From the NCBI GenBank assembly GCA_900541895.1, contig UWSI01000001.1, forward strand, positions 62,001-126,000: a stretch of DNA of 64,000 nt. Direction: 5' to 3'. The position numbers were made by a program, and so were the translations under genes. The stretch is from an uncultured Actinomyces sp. (GTDB lineage Bacteria; Actinomycetota; Actinomycetes; Actinomycetales; Actinomycetaceae). This document shows, piece by piece, positions 51,074-59,809 of this stretch. Numbering within the stretch: the stretch's first letter is position 1; every line of letters begins with the position of its first letter. Below the pieces are notes generated by a model. That model saw only the letters and a program-made list of their open reading frames with translations. It had not been told where the DNA came from and did no database searches.

Positions 51074-53176
51074 GTGTCTTTCCCCCCAGCCGAGGCCTCT
51101 TCCGCGAGCGCACCTGGGCTTGCGCACGGGTGGACGCAAGGCCCTGCGCAAGGAGATGCTCAGATTCTTGAACGAACCGATGTCCGCAGTGGTGGGCACC
51201 GGGTGGGCTATCACATTCATGTCCTAGTAGTTGGGGATAATTCCCGCCAAATTGCCGCTCCTCTCACGCGCGATCTCACGCAGTCTTTCCCAAACCTCTG
51301 CTTTGATCGCATCCAGGATCTCAACGATCTGGGCGTCTTCCTCGAGGACCTAGGGGATGATGACCATGTGGTCTTGGGAGTTGCAACCAGCGAGGTCCCC
51401 AATGTCGATGCCCTGATTGAATCTGCGCGCGCCTCCTCTCTCATGGCGTCGACACAGTGGATGCTCGTGAGCGACCAAGAAATTCATACCGACCTCGCGG
51501 TATGTACGGAATCGGGACATTTAGCCTCGGTCGTGCGCTCCCCGTGGACAGTCCCCTTACTGTCCGGCCAGGCGTATTCAACCATGCGCCGTTACCTCGA
51601 GGAATGTGGGTACTGCGGAGGAGAGATCCTCACTCTCATCCAGGGCGCGCCTTCTTTCGCGGTTCAAGGGCCTATCCTTGAAGGCCTAGATCTCAATGAG
51701 GCTCAGGTTGTTCGCGAGTTACTTGAAGGTGTCGAGAGGGTCCTGGGGCCTCGGCCTCGGATCATTCTCCCAAGGGGAACTCACCTGCTGACGCAGGGCC
51801 ACAGAGTCGAAGCGGTTCACCTGGTCCTCGAGGGGACGGTTTCGCTCCACCGCGACTCACGCCACGGCGAGGTCCTTGCCCACCTTGCGACCTCGGGCCC
51901 GCTCATTGGTCTTATTTCGCTTGCACGAGGCGAGAATGCTTTTTTTACCGCTTTGACGACAAGCGAAGCAACGGTGGTGCGTCTGACCACCGAACAGCTT
52001 CAGATCGCCTTGACGGAAGATCCATCAATTTCGACGGTTTTAACTGCGTTGGCAATTCGTTCACTGACGCGACGTCTCATGCGAGCCGAGGACCTTCATG
52101 TTGAAAATGCGATGTTGGCTGAAGACTTGGAGCGTCAAAAAGAAGAACTGGCGGCTACCTTGGAAGACCTGCGTGCAACGCGCGCAAAGCTTGTCGAAGG
52201 CGCGCGTTTTGCCATGCTCGGCGAACTCAGCGCTGGAATTGCCCACGAACTCAATAATCCCGTCACCGCCCTTTTGAGGGCGGCCGGGCATCTTCGCGAA
52301 GATACCGAGGACGTGGTTAGTTCACCCGAACCGGAGGCATGTCTCAAGGCGCTCAATTCTGCGATGGACCTTCCGCCCCTTTCAACCGCTCGCGAAAGGG
52401 AATTACAAAAGGAATTCTTGCCAATCCTTCACGATCGCAGCGTTATTCGGCAGCTGATCCGCGCGGGGCTGAGCGAGCGCGAGCAGGCGCAAAAGCTCGC
52501 AGATGATCCCAAGCAGCTGCTTGCCTTCCAGACAGGAGCTCGATTAGGAAGCTCCCTACGATCAGTCCTGGCATCTGGTGAGCGCATCATCGCACTCACG
52601 CAGTCATTAAAGGGCTACGCGCGCCCTGATGCCGATGAGCGCAAAGAGGTCGATGTTCGGCGCGGGATCGATGATGTACTGCGATTAACCTCGCACCGGG
52701 TTCACGGGATTGATGTCGTCTGCGAATACGAGGATGTGGAGCCGGTCCTCGCCCACCCCAGCAAATTGCAGCAGGTCTGGACCAATCTCATTGTGAACGC
52801 GGCTGAAGCAATCGAGGACGAGGCCGCAGACCTCAAGGCGCGCGCAGAGGCCAGTCCGGCCTCGGGAATTCACCTTCCCGCGCGCGGCCATGACGAAGCG
52901 CGAATTACCATCCGAGTAGCAATGGATGGAGATCAGGTCGAGGTCCAAATCAGTGATAACGGCCCCGGTATTGCACCCGAGGTTTTGGACCGTATTATGG
53001 AACCACATTTCACAACGAAGGCTGGCCGCGTGCGCTTCGGCTTGGGAATGGGCATGTCCATCGTCCACTCGATCATCGCTGATTTGGATGGGCGACTACT
53101 CATTGACTCTCACCCGGGATCCACTACGATACGGATCCTTATTCCAGCACACCATGTACACGAGGAGGAATCATGA
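51074..53176 (+). CDS. Cytoplasmic sensor histidine kinase with receiver-like and cNMP-binding domains
   Basis: 700 residues with no membrane helix. Residues about 47-175 look like a worn receiver domain (IHVLVVGDNSRQ...WMLVSD). Residues about 215-340 are a cyclic-nucleotide-binding fold (IILPRGTHLLTQGHRVEAVH, LVLEGTVSLHR). A coiled coil (340-378) leads to the H-box GELSAGIAHELNNPVTAL with His391. A ~90-residue helical insertion follows (about 410-500), then the N-box WTNLIVNAAEAIED, G1 SDNGPGIAPE and G2 FGLGMGMSIVHSI. The GTG start follows the DASS stop without a gap, and the end overlaps the response regulator by 4 nt. It should sense an internal signal rather than an external one. Confidence 0.88.
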   Translation: MSFPPAEASSASAPGLAHGWTQGPAQGDAQILERTDVRSGGHRVGYHIHVLVVGDNSRQIAAPLTRDLTQSFPNLCFDRIQDLNDLGVFLEDLGDDDHVVLGVATSEVPNVDALIESARASSLMASTQWMLVSDQEIHTDLAVCTESGHLASVVRSPWTVPLLSGQAYSTMRRYLEECGYCGGEILTLIQGAPSFAVQGPILEGLDLNEAQVVRELLEGVERVLGPRPRIILPRGTHLLTQGHRVEAVHLVLEGTVSLHRDSRHGEVLAHLATSGPLIGLISLARGENAFFTALTTSEATVVRLTTEQLQIALTEDPSISTVLTALAIRSLTRRLMRAEDLHVENAMLAEDLERQKEELAATLEDLRATRAKLVEGARFAMLGELSAGIAHELNNPVTALLRAAGHLREDTEDVVSSPEPEACLKALNSAMDLPPLSTARERELQKEFLPILHDRSVIRQLIRAGLSEREQAQKLADDPKQLLAFQTGARLGSSLRSVLASGERIIALTQSLKGYARPDADERKEVDVRRGIDDVLRLTSHRVHGIDVVCEYEDVEPVLAHPSKLQQVWTNLIVNAAEAIEDEAADLKARAEASPASGIHLPARGHDEARITIRVAMDGDQVEVQISDNGPGIAPEVLDRIMEPHFTTKAGRVRFGLGMGMSIVHSIIADLDGRLLIDSHPGSTTIRILIPAHHVHEEES

Positions 53177-53643
53177 CGCTGACCATTTTGTCCCTCGAAG
53201 ACGAGGCCGATATTCGTCAGGCGCTAGAACGTGACCTTGAGGAATTCGACGGTCGCGTCCGTTTGGAATTGGCAGAAGACGCCTCCGATGCGTGGAGCGT
53301 TATCGACGAAATCAACTCGGACGGGGATGAGCTCGCCCTGGTCCTCTCCGATCATCGCCTACCGGGAAAGTCGGGTGTCGATTTCCTTGTTGAGCTGACA
53401 GCAGACCCACGGTTTAGTTCGACTCGCACGGTGTTGGTCACGGGACAGGCCGATCAAAGCGACACCATCAAGGCGCTGAACCAAGCCGGTTTGGATTACT
53501 ACATTGCCAAGCCTTGGGATCCACAAACGCTTCGAAACGTTGTCCGAGAGCAGCTCACTGACTATGTGCTTGAGACCGGAATCGACCCTCTTCCCTACAT
53601 GCCCATACTCGACGCAGTTCGAATCATGGAATCGATTCGGTAG
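53173..53643 (+). CDS. Response regulator with a single receiver domain
   Basis: 156 residues. The acidic pair is in SLEDEADI (9-10), the phosphoacceptor Asp60 in LVLSDHRLPGKSG, the Thr90 in VLVTGQ and the Lys113 in IAKPWD. About 40 residues follow the receiver, too short for a DNA-binding domain, so it may act by protein contact, or hand phosphate on. This receiver sequence (SDHRLPGKSG, AKPWD) is like those coupled to cNMP-domain kinases. ATGA overlap with the kinase. Confidence 0.9.
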   Translation: MTLTILSLEDEADIRQALERDLEEFDGRVRLELAEDASDAWSVIDEINSDGDELALVLSDHRLPGKSGVDFLVELTADPRFSSTRTVLVTGQADQSDTIKALNQAGLDYYIAKPWDPQTLRNVVREQLTDYVLETGIDPLPYMPILDAVRIMESIR

Positions 53644-53655
53644 CGAAATAAACTG

Positions 53656-53693
53656 AAGTGCCCCGGTTGGAGATGCGTTCAACCGGGGCACTT
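53656..53693. terminator. Bidirectional terminator
   Basis: A perfect 14-bp stem (AAGTGCCCCGGTTG and its complement) with a 10-nt loop between the convergent response regulator and surface-protein genes. Confidence 0.85.
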
Positions 53694-53701
53694 GCTTGTT
53701 G

Positions 53702-56473
53702 TCAGTGTCTTCTACGAATCAGCAGGGCAGCGCCAGCACCCAGCACAATTGCCAGTGCCGCCGCAGGAATCCACCACCAGCGTGGGACTTGCGACACGGT
53801 TGATTCGCCGGCCTCATCATTGCTCAGCTGAGCTGCTTGAGCTGCAGAATCTGAATCAGCAGCCGGACTTTCACTGACCGTCGGAGTGCTCGTTGGCTCT
53901 GCTGAGGCAGCCAATGGGACAGCCCCGCCGCCACCGCTTACTCCCCCAAGAACGCGTCGGGAACCCGAAGAGTTAGAGCGCGAGCCGAGCAAGCGTTCAC
54001 CCGCACTCACTTGCCCCAGAGTATTGCTCGGTGGGGTCGTAGTCGTTTGAGCGTCTGGCTGAGCCGCTGGGGTTTCCGAGAGCTTTGGATCTGCAGCCGA
54101 AGGACTCGCCGCAGGAGTGGGCGCAGATTCTGTCGAGGCAGGTGTCGGAGCACTTGTTTGATCCGGCGTTGGCGCCGGTGCTACTGAGGGAGTGTCTACT
54201 GAGGGACTGGGCGAAGGAATCGGCTGCTCAGAGGGCTGTTCACTTGAGGGCGCGGGCGTGGGGACCGCGGCCTCGTGAACGGATACGTTCCAGCTCACCG
54301 GTGCAGCGATCTCTTTGTCTCCATCGAGCGCACGAATCTGTAGTCGATAGTGACCGGGGCGCGAGAACACCCAGTTTGCGTGCATGTGAGTCGGCGAGTC
54401 AGTGTGAATGAGCGACTTTGCGGGGTCTGCAGAGTCGACCATGATATTTGCCGGGCCACCGAAGGTTCCTCCCTGGAAGAAGGAAACTCTCGAATCCTTC
54501 GGAGATTCCACGACCTTCAGCTCATAATCGATTCCCTTGGGGAATTGAGAATAGTCGATACCTTCCGTGCTAACCCCAGGCCAGACGATGTCGGGATTTT
54601 GAGTTTCAGGAAGCACATAGCTGGATTCGCCAATTGCGCCCAGAACGTCATAACTGGGATCAGAGAGGCTCTGAGGACGGGTGAAGCGCGCGTTGACACC
54701 GACCTTCCACGTTACTGAATCTATTGCACGCATGACTGAGGTCTTCTCTCCCGTTAGGGAATCATCCTTCAGCACCAGTGAGTAGTTCGTGGGGGCGCCA
54801 GAATCCACGCGAAGACGCAGATCCATATGGCCGCGTGCGAGTTCGACCGGATTGGTCTTCAGGGCATCAGCCGCGTGATCGTTACTGGTATCAGGAATAT
54901 TTGGTGCGGGAGAAGGCGTCGGCGCCGGAGAAGGAAGCAACGGTTCACTGGTTGGTGCGGGAGCCGGTTCAGCAGGGCTGCCACCCGGCCACATCTTCAA
55001 CTTCAGATCCATTCCGAATGAGGAGGATAGCTCCACATCTTCCTGCGCCTTCGTGGTCATGGATGCCAAAGACTTGGGGTGCGGGCGAACACTAAATTTC
55101 ATGTACATGGGCTGCCCCATGCAGGCACCCAAATCTTGCTGCTGAATATCAATTCCCCCCTTTCCAAGAGTGCCTTCAATGGCACACCAAGGGGAAAAGT
55201 CATATTCGCTTTCGAAGAACTCAACCTTATAGGCAGCACGCAATTCGGGGTCGTCAGCCTGGACCTGAACTGTGTACTGGTCTTCGCTTCCTTCCTTACG
55301 GATATAGGAGACATGAACGCCCGGGCGCGAGACTGAAATCTGCGCGGGATCCCAAACGGGACTCGGATCCGGATTAGAAGGCTCTATGATGACCGAACTC
55401 GCTCGGGTGACACGCACCTGCGCACGGTCGCGCTGAGAGAAGGCCTGAGGCGTCGATGCCCAGCGCGCACTACCGCTTCCAGCCTCGGGAATAAAGACCG
55501 CCTGAACCAGCGCATCATCGTCACCCAGAAGTTCACGCACCTGCGCTTTCCCGTCAACCACGGGTTCTTCGGTGAGGAAGTATCCGTTGACGGTCAACCA
55601 GAGGCGACCGCGATCTGTTGAGTGACCACTATTGAAGGTGATCTCAGTCAGGTGCTGGTCTCCGGGGTGTTCACGCTGCGAGTTGGGAGCAAGCGTCAAC
55701 GAGGGCTGCGCCTGAACGCCATCGCTGCGCTGTGCCTGTGCAGCAGCAAATGCCTGGTGAATATCTGTGATGCTTCCGGAAGAGGGGTTAGATCCACCGA
55801 CCTGCCAGGTCAGCGACTGGATGGGCGAGGTGTAGATCGTTTTCCCATCGATCGAACGAGCATTCACACGGAAGCGCGCTTGGTAGCGCCCCGGTTGTGT
55901 GAAGGTCGTGAAAAGGTGCGTGTGACGCGGGTTGTAGACCGATCGATAGGCGATATCGTGGCTCGACAGGAAACGCGACACCGAGTCTCCGTGATCGATA
56001 AACATCTCCATCCGGCCCGGACCGTCAACATTAATCAGGTCTAGGGTATAGGTGCTTCCATCAAATTCATCAGGCGCTGCCCATTCAACAGAGGAGTCTG
56101 CGCCGAGGCCCGCCCAAATTGGAGTGTTGTTGGGACCAGGGTTTTGCGGGGCTGCGTTGAGGACTGAATGCTCAGGACCAAGGAAGGCGAGGTCAGGACG
56201 CTTTTCAGGGATCTCTAATTGATACTTCGCTTCTTGCGCTCCGCTGCCCGCCCAGGCTTTAGGAAGCCAGAGAACGGTCTTTTCCATCGGCATATTGATG
56301 GTGTTCATCGTGAAACTATGCGTATCCGCATGCCAGATTGGAATGGGGGCATCGACGTGTTGACCGGTAACGACCCATTCGGCATCGCGATCAGGCCCAG
56401 CCCATGCGAGCTGGGGCATAAGGGCAATGGTCAGGGCTAGGGCTCCGGTAGAAATGATCCTCTTTACTCTCAT
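53702..56473 (-). CDS. Surface protein with choice-of-anchor M (actinobacterial surface-anchored) domains
   Basis: 923 residues. A signal peptide (about 1-25, RVKRIISTGALALTIALMPQ, LAWA) is followed by repeats of the surface-anchored/choice-of-anchor M domain: about 30-215, ending HTHLFTTFTQPGRYQARFRV; a central barrel region (about 265-490); and about 545-740, ending HMHANWVFSRPGHYRLQIRA. A Pro/Thr/Ser/Ala-rich wall-spanning region (740-890) leads to one C-terminal helix (WWWIPAAALAIVLGAGAALL) and RRRH. No LPxTG was seen, so it is membrane-anchored. Proteins with these domains often sit with zinc/manganese ABC importers; here it stands alone. I chose the ATG at 56473. The upstream Fur/Zur-type palindrome overlaps this start and the -10, so metal-controlled repression is likely. 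Confidence 0.85.
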   Translation of the reverse strand: MRVKRIISTGALALTIALMPQLAWAGPDRDAEWVVTGQHVDAPIPIWHADTHSFTMNTINMPMEKTVLWLPKAWAGSGAQEAKYQLEIPEKRPDLAFLGPEHSVLNAAPQNPGPNNTPIWAGLGADSSVEWAAPDEFDGSTYTLDLINVDGPGRMEMFIDHGDSVSRFLSSHDIAYRSVYNPRHTHLFTTFTQPGRYQARFRVNARSIDGKTIYTSPIQSLTWQVGGSNPSSGSITDIHQAFAAAQAQRSDGVQAQPSLTLAPNSQREHPGDQHLTEITFNSGHSTDRGRLWLTVNGYFLTEEPVVDGKAQVRELLGDDDALVQAVFIPEAGSGSARWASTPQAFSQRDRAQVRVTRASSVIIEPSNPDPSPVWDPAQISVSRPGVHVSYIRKEGSEDQYTVQVQADDPELRAAYKVEFFESEYDFSPWCAIEGTLGKGGIDIQQQDLGACMGQPMYMKFSVRPHPKSLASMTTKAQEDVELSSSFGMDLKLKMWPGGSPAEPAPAPTSEPLLPSPAPTPSPAPNIPDTSNDHAADALKTNPVELARGHMDLRLRVDSGAPTNYSLVLKDDSLTGEKTSVMRAIDSVTWKVGVNARFTRPQSLSDPSYDVLGAIGESSYVLPETQNPDIVWPGVSTEGIDYSQFPKGIDYELKVVESPKDSRVSFFQGGTFGGPANIMVDSADPAKSLIHTDSPTHMHANWVFSRPGHYRLQIRALDGDKEIAAPVSWNVSVHEAAVPTPAPSSEQPSEQPIPSPSPSVDTPSVAPAPTPDQTSAPTPASTESAPTPAASPSAADPKLSETPAAQPDAQTTTTPPSNTLGQVSAGERLLGSRSNSSGSRRVLGGVSGGGGAVPLAASAEPTSTPTVSESPAADSDSAAQAAQLSNDEAGESTVSQVPRWWWIPAAALAIVLGAGAALLIRRRH

Positions 56474-56489
56474 AATGAGAATCATTATC
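56471..56489 (-). promoter_or_regulatory. Fur/Zur-family operator
   Basis: ATAATGA-GAA-TCATTAT is a perfect 7-3-7 palindrome. With its flanks it matches the classic 19-bp Fur consensus GATAATGATAATCATTATC at 17 of 19 positions. It covers the -10 and the start codon of the surface-protein gene. Which regulator (Zur, Fur or Mur) binds cannot be told from the sequence; a zinc role fits the gene type. Confidence 0.75.
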
Positions 56490-56513
56490 ACAAAAGAAGT
56501 ATGTGAGCGTCAA
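56484..56513 (-). promoter_or_regulatory. Promoter of the surface-protein gene
   Basis: TTGACG (56508-56513) and GATAAT (56484-56489) with an 18-nt spacer. The -10 is part of the Fur/Zur palindrome, and the predicted transcript has almost no leader. Confidence 0.6.
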
Positions 56514-56536
56514 TTCCTCCCTGAGCACACAAAACA

Positions 56537-57307
56537 CTACATATGCGGAAGCAAGCGCATGACGCGGCGCGTGACCCAACGCGGCGCAACTCGCATTGCA
56601 GCCATTGCCACCTTGTAGACCGGCGTGGGAGTCACCAATACCTGACCGCGTCGCATCGCAGCCAAAGCCTCGGTCACGACCTGTTCTGAGGTTGCCCACA
56701 ACAAGTGAGGCGCTGCGGACATGTCGACGCCTGCGGCCTCGAAAAAGTTCGTGTGCACCGGTCCAGGGCATACTGCTGTCACGGTGACGCCACTGCCCCG
56801 AAGTTCCTCCGATAGCCCCTCACTGAATGCACGAATCCACGCCTTATGCGCGCTATACGTCCCCGCGCCAGTCTCTGATGCAACCGAGGAAATATTGATG
56901 ATGGCTCCCCGTCCACGCGCACGCATGGCCTTGCATGCAGCATAGGAAAGAACCATGGGCGCACGAACCATAACATCCAGAGCGTTTTCTTCGGCCTCAA
57001 TGGCGTTATCGATAAATGAGCACCCCAGTGCAAAACCAGCGTTATTCACCAACAAACCAACGGGCGATTGCTCATCTGACAAACGCTGAGCAACACGCTC
57101 AACATCACCAGCAACGCCTAGATCAGCAACGATCACTTCCGCATTGACTCCAGCGATCTGATGCAAATCCTCAGCGAGCTTACGCAGCTTCTCTTCGCGC
57201 CGCGCCACGAGGACCAGGTCGTGATGAGCCGCTGCTAGCTGCCAGCAAAATTCTTCGCCAATACCCGAGGTTGCTCCGGTCACAAGTGCGATACCCATGG
57301 CCATCAT
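56537..57307 (-). CDS. Short-chain dehydrogenase/reductase
   Basis: 256 residues of the classical SDR fold: NAD(P) motif VTGATSGIGEEFCWQ, LLVNNAGFALG, catalytic Ser in IINISSVAS, and Y/K replaced by GTYSAHKAWIRAFSEGLSEE (Tyr-x3-Lys, here YSAHK). ALVARREEKL after the second strand suggests NADP preference. It is similar to general oxidoreductases of unknown substrate. AAAGG precedes the ATG at 57307. It diverges from xth with only about 30 nt between. Confidence 0.9.
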   Translation of the reverse strand: MMAMGIALVTGATSGIGEEFCWQLAAAHHDLVLVARREEKLRKLAEDLHQIAGVNAEVIVADLGVAGDVERVAQRLSDEQSPVGLLVNNAGFALGCSFIDNAIEAEENALDVMVRAPMVLSYAACKAMRARGRGAIINISSVASETGAGTYSAHKAWIRAFSEGLSEELRGSGVTVTAVCPGPVHTNFFEAAGVDMSAAPHLLWATSEQVVTEALAAMRRGQVLVTPTPVYKVAMAAMRVAPRWVTRRVMRLLPHM

Positions 57308-57323
57308 CTTAACGACCTTTGCG

Positions 57324-57329
57324 TATGCT
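57324..57329 (+). promoter_or_regulatory. -10 hexamer of a leaderless xth transcript
   Basis: TATGCT ends 7 nt before the ATG at 57337. Confidence 0.4.
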
Positions 57330-57336
57330 GGATTGC

Positions 57337-58122
57337 ATGAGGCTTGCAACTTGGAACGTTAACTCAATTCGTACACGCGTCGACCGCGTCATCGCTTTCC
57401 TTGAGCGCGCCAATATCGACGTCTTGGCAATGCAGGAAATTAAGTGCAAGCCCGAGCAATTCCCAGTTGAAGCCTTCGAGGCCGCCGGTTACCAGGTGAT
57501 CATGCACGGCCTGAACCAGTGGAATGGCGTCGCTATCGCCTCGCGCCTCCCGATCGTTTCACACGAGGTGAATTTCCCGGGACAACCTGCCTTCGGTGAC
57601 CCCGCAGTTGTCGAGGCCCGCGCTCTGGGCGTCACAGTACGTGACGGCGACCAAGAAGTGACAACGTGGAGCCTCTACGTTCCGAACGGACGCGAGCTCG
57701 ACCATCCGCACTACTCCTACAAGCTCGAATGGCTCAAAGCCCTACTCACAGTTGGAGATTCTTGGCTTGAAGAAAAACGCCAAATTGCACTGGTTGGCGA
57801 CTGGAATATCGCACCCTACGATCATGACGTTTGGGATGTAACCGCTTTCGAAGGTCAGACACACGTCTCCCCTGCCGAACGAGATGCCTTTTTCGCTTTC
57901 GCTCAACACGGCTGGGAAGAGGTTACCCGCGAGCGCGTCGATCAATACACCTACTGGGACTACCAGAAACTTCGCTTCCCCAAAAATGAGGGAATGCGCA
58001 TCGACTTTATCTACGCCTCGCCCGAGCTTGCGCAACGCGTCACCGCAGCAGAAATTGATCGTGACGAACGCAAGGGAAAGGGCGCTTCTGATCACGTTCC
58101 CGTGATCATTGACCTCGCATAG
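57337..58122 (+). CDS. xth: Exodeoxyribonuclease III (AP endonuclease)
   Basis: It cuts DNA at abasic sites and acts as a 3'-exonuclease. The endonuclease/exonuclease/phosphatase motifs are LATWNVNSIRTRVDRVIAF, AMQEIKC with the metal Glu, LVGDWNIAPYDHDVWD, MRIDFIYASPEL and GKGASDHVPVIIDL with the catalytic His. 261 residues. The ATG at 57337 is the usual start, with no upstream ribosome-binding site. Its end overlaps the convergent serine hydrolase by 17 nt. With ung at 32.9 kb it gives base-excision repair activity. Confidence 0.96.
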   Translation: MRLATWNVNSIRTRVDRVIAFLERANIDVLAMQEIKCKPEQFPVEAFEAAGYQVIMHGLNQWNGVAIASRLPIVSHEVNFPGQPAFGDPAVVEARALGVTVRDGDQEVTTWSLYVPNGRELDHPHYSYKLEWLKALLTVGDSWLEEKRQIALVGDWNIAPYDHDVWDVTAFEGQTHVSPAERDAFFAFAQHGWEEVTRERVDQYTYWDYQKLRFPKNEGMRIDFIYASPELAQRVTAAEIDRDERKGKGASDHVPVIIDLA

Positions 58123-58912
58123 CGTGCAGGATTTCCTCGTTCAGGGCGCTCCAATTGTCGTGGTGCCACGGCCCAAAAGGCTTTTCGCCAAGAAAAACCG
58201 CGCGTTCACCTGAAAGCGGATCAACCCACAGGAATGATCCAGCCTGCCCAAAGTGACCGAAAGTTGCCGCAGACGACTGGGGCGAAGTCCAGTGGGGATT
58301 CTTTTCTCCCTTAATTTCACACCCCAATCCCCACGGACAGGGACGATAGTTCCCATACCCGGGGACAATCCCAGTCAGTTCAGGGAAGTGAACACTCCGT
58401 GCACTGGACGCGAGCTCGCTTGATACCAGAGTCGGATGGGCAAGTTCGCGAGCAAACACCATCAGGTCAGCTGCATTCGCACGGCCCGAATAGGCCGGCG
58501 AACCTTCAATCTCTACGCTCGCCAGCCCCAAAGGCTCACTGACGCTTTCTTCAATCCAGCGAGAAATCGGGCTTCCCGTCGCTTCTTCAAGCATCTGTCC
58601 GGCAACTTCAATTCCCGCATTTGAGTAGATTCGCCGCTCCCCTGGTGCACGTTGCAGGTGCGCCTCGTTCATCGCCATTCCCGAGGCATGCGAGAGCAGG
58701 TGCTCAAGCGTCACTCCCGGGAAGGGAGCGGGCGCATCCAAAGTAATGAGACCCCGAGAAATCGCAACCAGCGCGGACCACGCGGTGAAAAGTTTGGTGA
58801 CCGAGGCCAGAGGGAAAACTTCCTGAGGATCCCCCCAGCTCAGCGAGCTACCGCCGTCACTTTCAGCACAAATCGCAGCCTGGAAGGGAATCGAGGAAAA
58901 CTCTGGAGACAT
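58106..58912 (-). CDS. Serine hydrolase of the beta-lactamase/class C family
   Basis: 268 residues. The SxxK motif is ASVTKLF (Ser37, Lys40), the Tyr-x-Asn is IYSNAG (Tyr96) and a H-x-G-like FGHFGQAGS lies near the end. No signal peptide is visible, so it is probably a cytoplasmic esterase or peptidase-like enzyme rather than a secreted beta-lactamase. It begins 10 nt after the TetR gene and is likely in one operon with it. Confidence 0.85.
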   Translation of the reverse strand: MSPEFSSIPFQAAICAESDGGSSLSWGDPQEVFPLASVTKLFTAWSALVAISRGLITLDAPAPFPGVTLEHLLSHASGMAMNEAHLQRAPGERRIYSNAGIEVAGQMLEEATGSPISRWIEESVSEPLGLASVEIEGSPAYSGRANAADLMVFARELAHPTLVSSELASSARSVHFPELTGIVPGYGNYRPCPWGLGCEIKGEKNPHWTSPQSSAATFGHFGQAGSFLWVDPLSGERAVFLGEKPFGPWHHDNWSALNEEILHAMRGQ

Positions 58913-58922
58913 CGCTCGTACG

Positions 58923-59696
58923 TCAGTTCTGAGCGCTGGAGTACTCCACCAGGAGCTGCTGGAAGGGCGCCGCTGCCTTACGTGGAATCATCGATCCAAG
59001 CGCGAGAAGCTGCTCAGCGCTATAACGCAATTCCCGAACCGCGAAGGCCAGGTACTTAATGATGAGTTCACGGCTATCAAGACGCTCGCCGTCCCAACCA
59101 CCGAGGATCACCATTCCGTACCAGCGCTCGACAAGCCTGCGAGTATCCACCGGATTCTCGGGATCATAATCGGGCATCTCCTTGGCCAGTTTCTCAAGGA
59201 GCTGAAGCATCGCATCAACTCGATATGAGAAATGATCATGGGCCGGATGGCTCTCGTTTACAGACTCAACGGTAAAAACTCGATCCAGATCAGTCATGAC
59301 CTGGTTGTCGGAGGCTGCAGCAAGGCGCAGGTGCGCAGCGATCCACTCATTCATCGTCGCAACTTTTGCGCCGCGTTCTTCAAGGATCGGATCGCCGGGA
59401 GTACCATCTTCCATTTCGGCAGTCACAACCTCAACATCGAAAATACCGAAAGCCTCTTCGAAAGCTTCGATAACGTTCAGGACCAGAGCATCCTTCGTCG
59501 GGAAGTGATACATCACGGTCGGATGGGAAACGCCGATTTCTTCAGCAAGATCTCGCAGAGAAAAACCGTAGTAGCCGCGCATGGACAACAACTGCGTTGC
59601 CCCGCGAATAATCGTTGTCCGGGTGGAACGTCCAACGGAGTAGCTACCTCGCTTCTTACGGGCGGGACCCGCTTGCGAATTTTCGTCTTCGCTCAC
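58923..59696 (-). CDS. TetR-family transcriptional regulator
   Basis: 257 residues. After a charged, disordered N-terminus the helix-turn-helix is TTIIRGATQLLSMRGYYGFS, then LRDLAEEIGVSHPTVMYHFP, the TetR pattern. The ligand domain is longer than usual. The GTG at 59696 has AAGGAGG 6 nt upstream and is preferred over the ATG at 59711 that lies inside that site. It precedes the serine hydrolase gene, which it may control. Confidence 0.9.
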   Translation of the reverse strand: MSEDENSQAGPARKKRGSYSVGRSTRTTIIRGATQLLSMRGYYGFSLRDLAEEIGVSHPTVMYHFPTKDALVLNVIEAFEEAFGIFDVEVVTAEMEDGTPGDPILEERGAKVATMNEWIAAHLRLAAASDNQVMTDLDRVFTVESVNESHPAHDHFSYRVDAMLQLLEKLAKEMPDYDPENPVDTRRLVERWYGMVILGGWDGERLDSRELIIKYLAFAVRELRYSAEQLLALGSMIPRKAAAPFQQLLVEYSSAQN

Positions 59697-59763
59697 GGCT
59701 ACCTCCTTCATTCTTCAGTTCTGCTCTGTTGGGTGGGGATAACTCTTAAAGTCTAAGCGAAAA

Positions 59764-59797
59764 TGCGGGTGGTGCGAAATTATTCGCACCACCCGCA
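59764..59797 (-). terminator. Terminator of clpB
   Basis: A perfect 15-bp stem (TGCGGGTGGTGCGAA and its complement) with a 4-nt loop, 13 nt after the clpB stop, followed on the minus-strand RNA by AUUUUCGC. Confidence 0.85.
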
Positions 59798-59809
59798 AGT
59801 CGCTACCGA

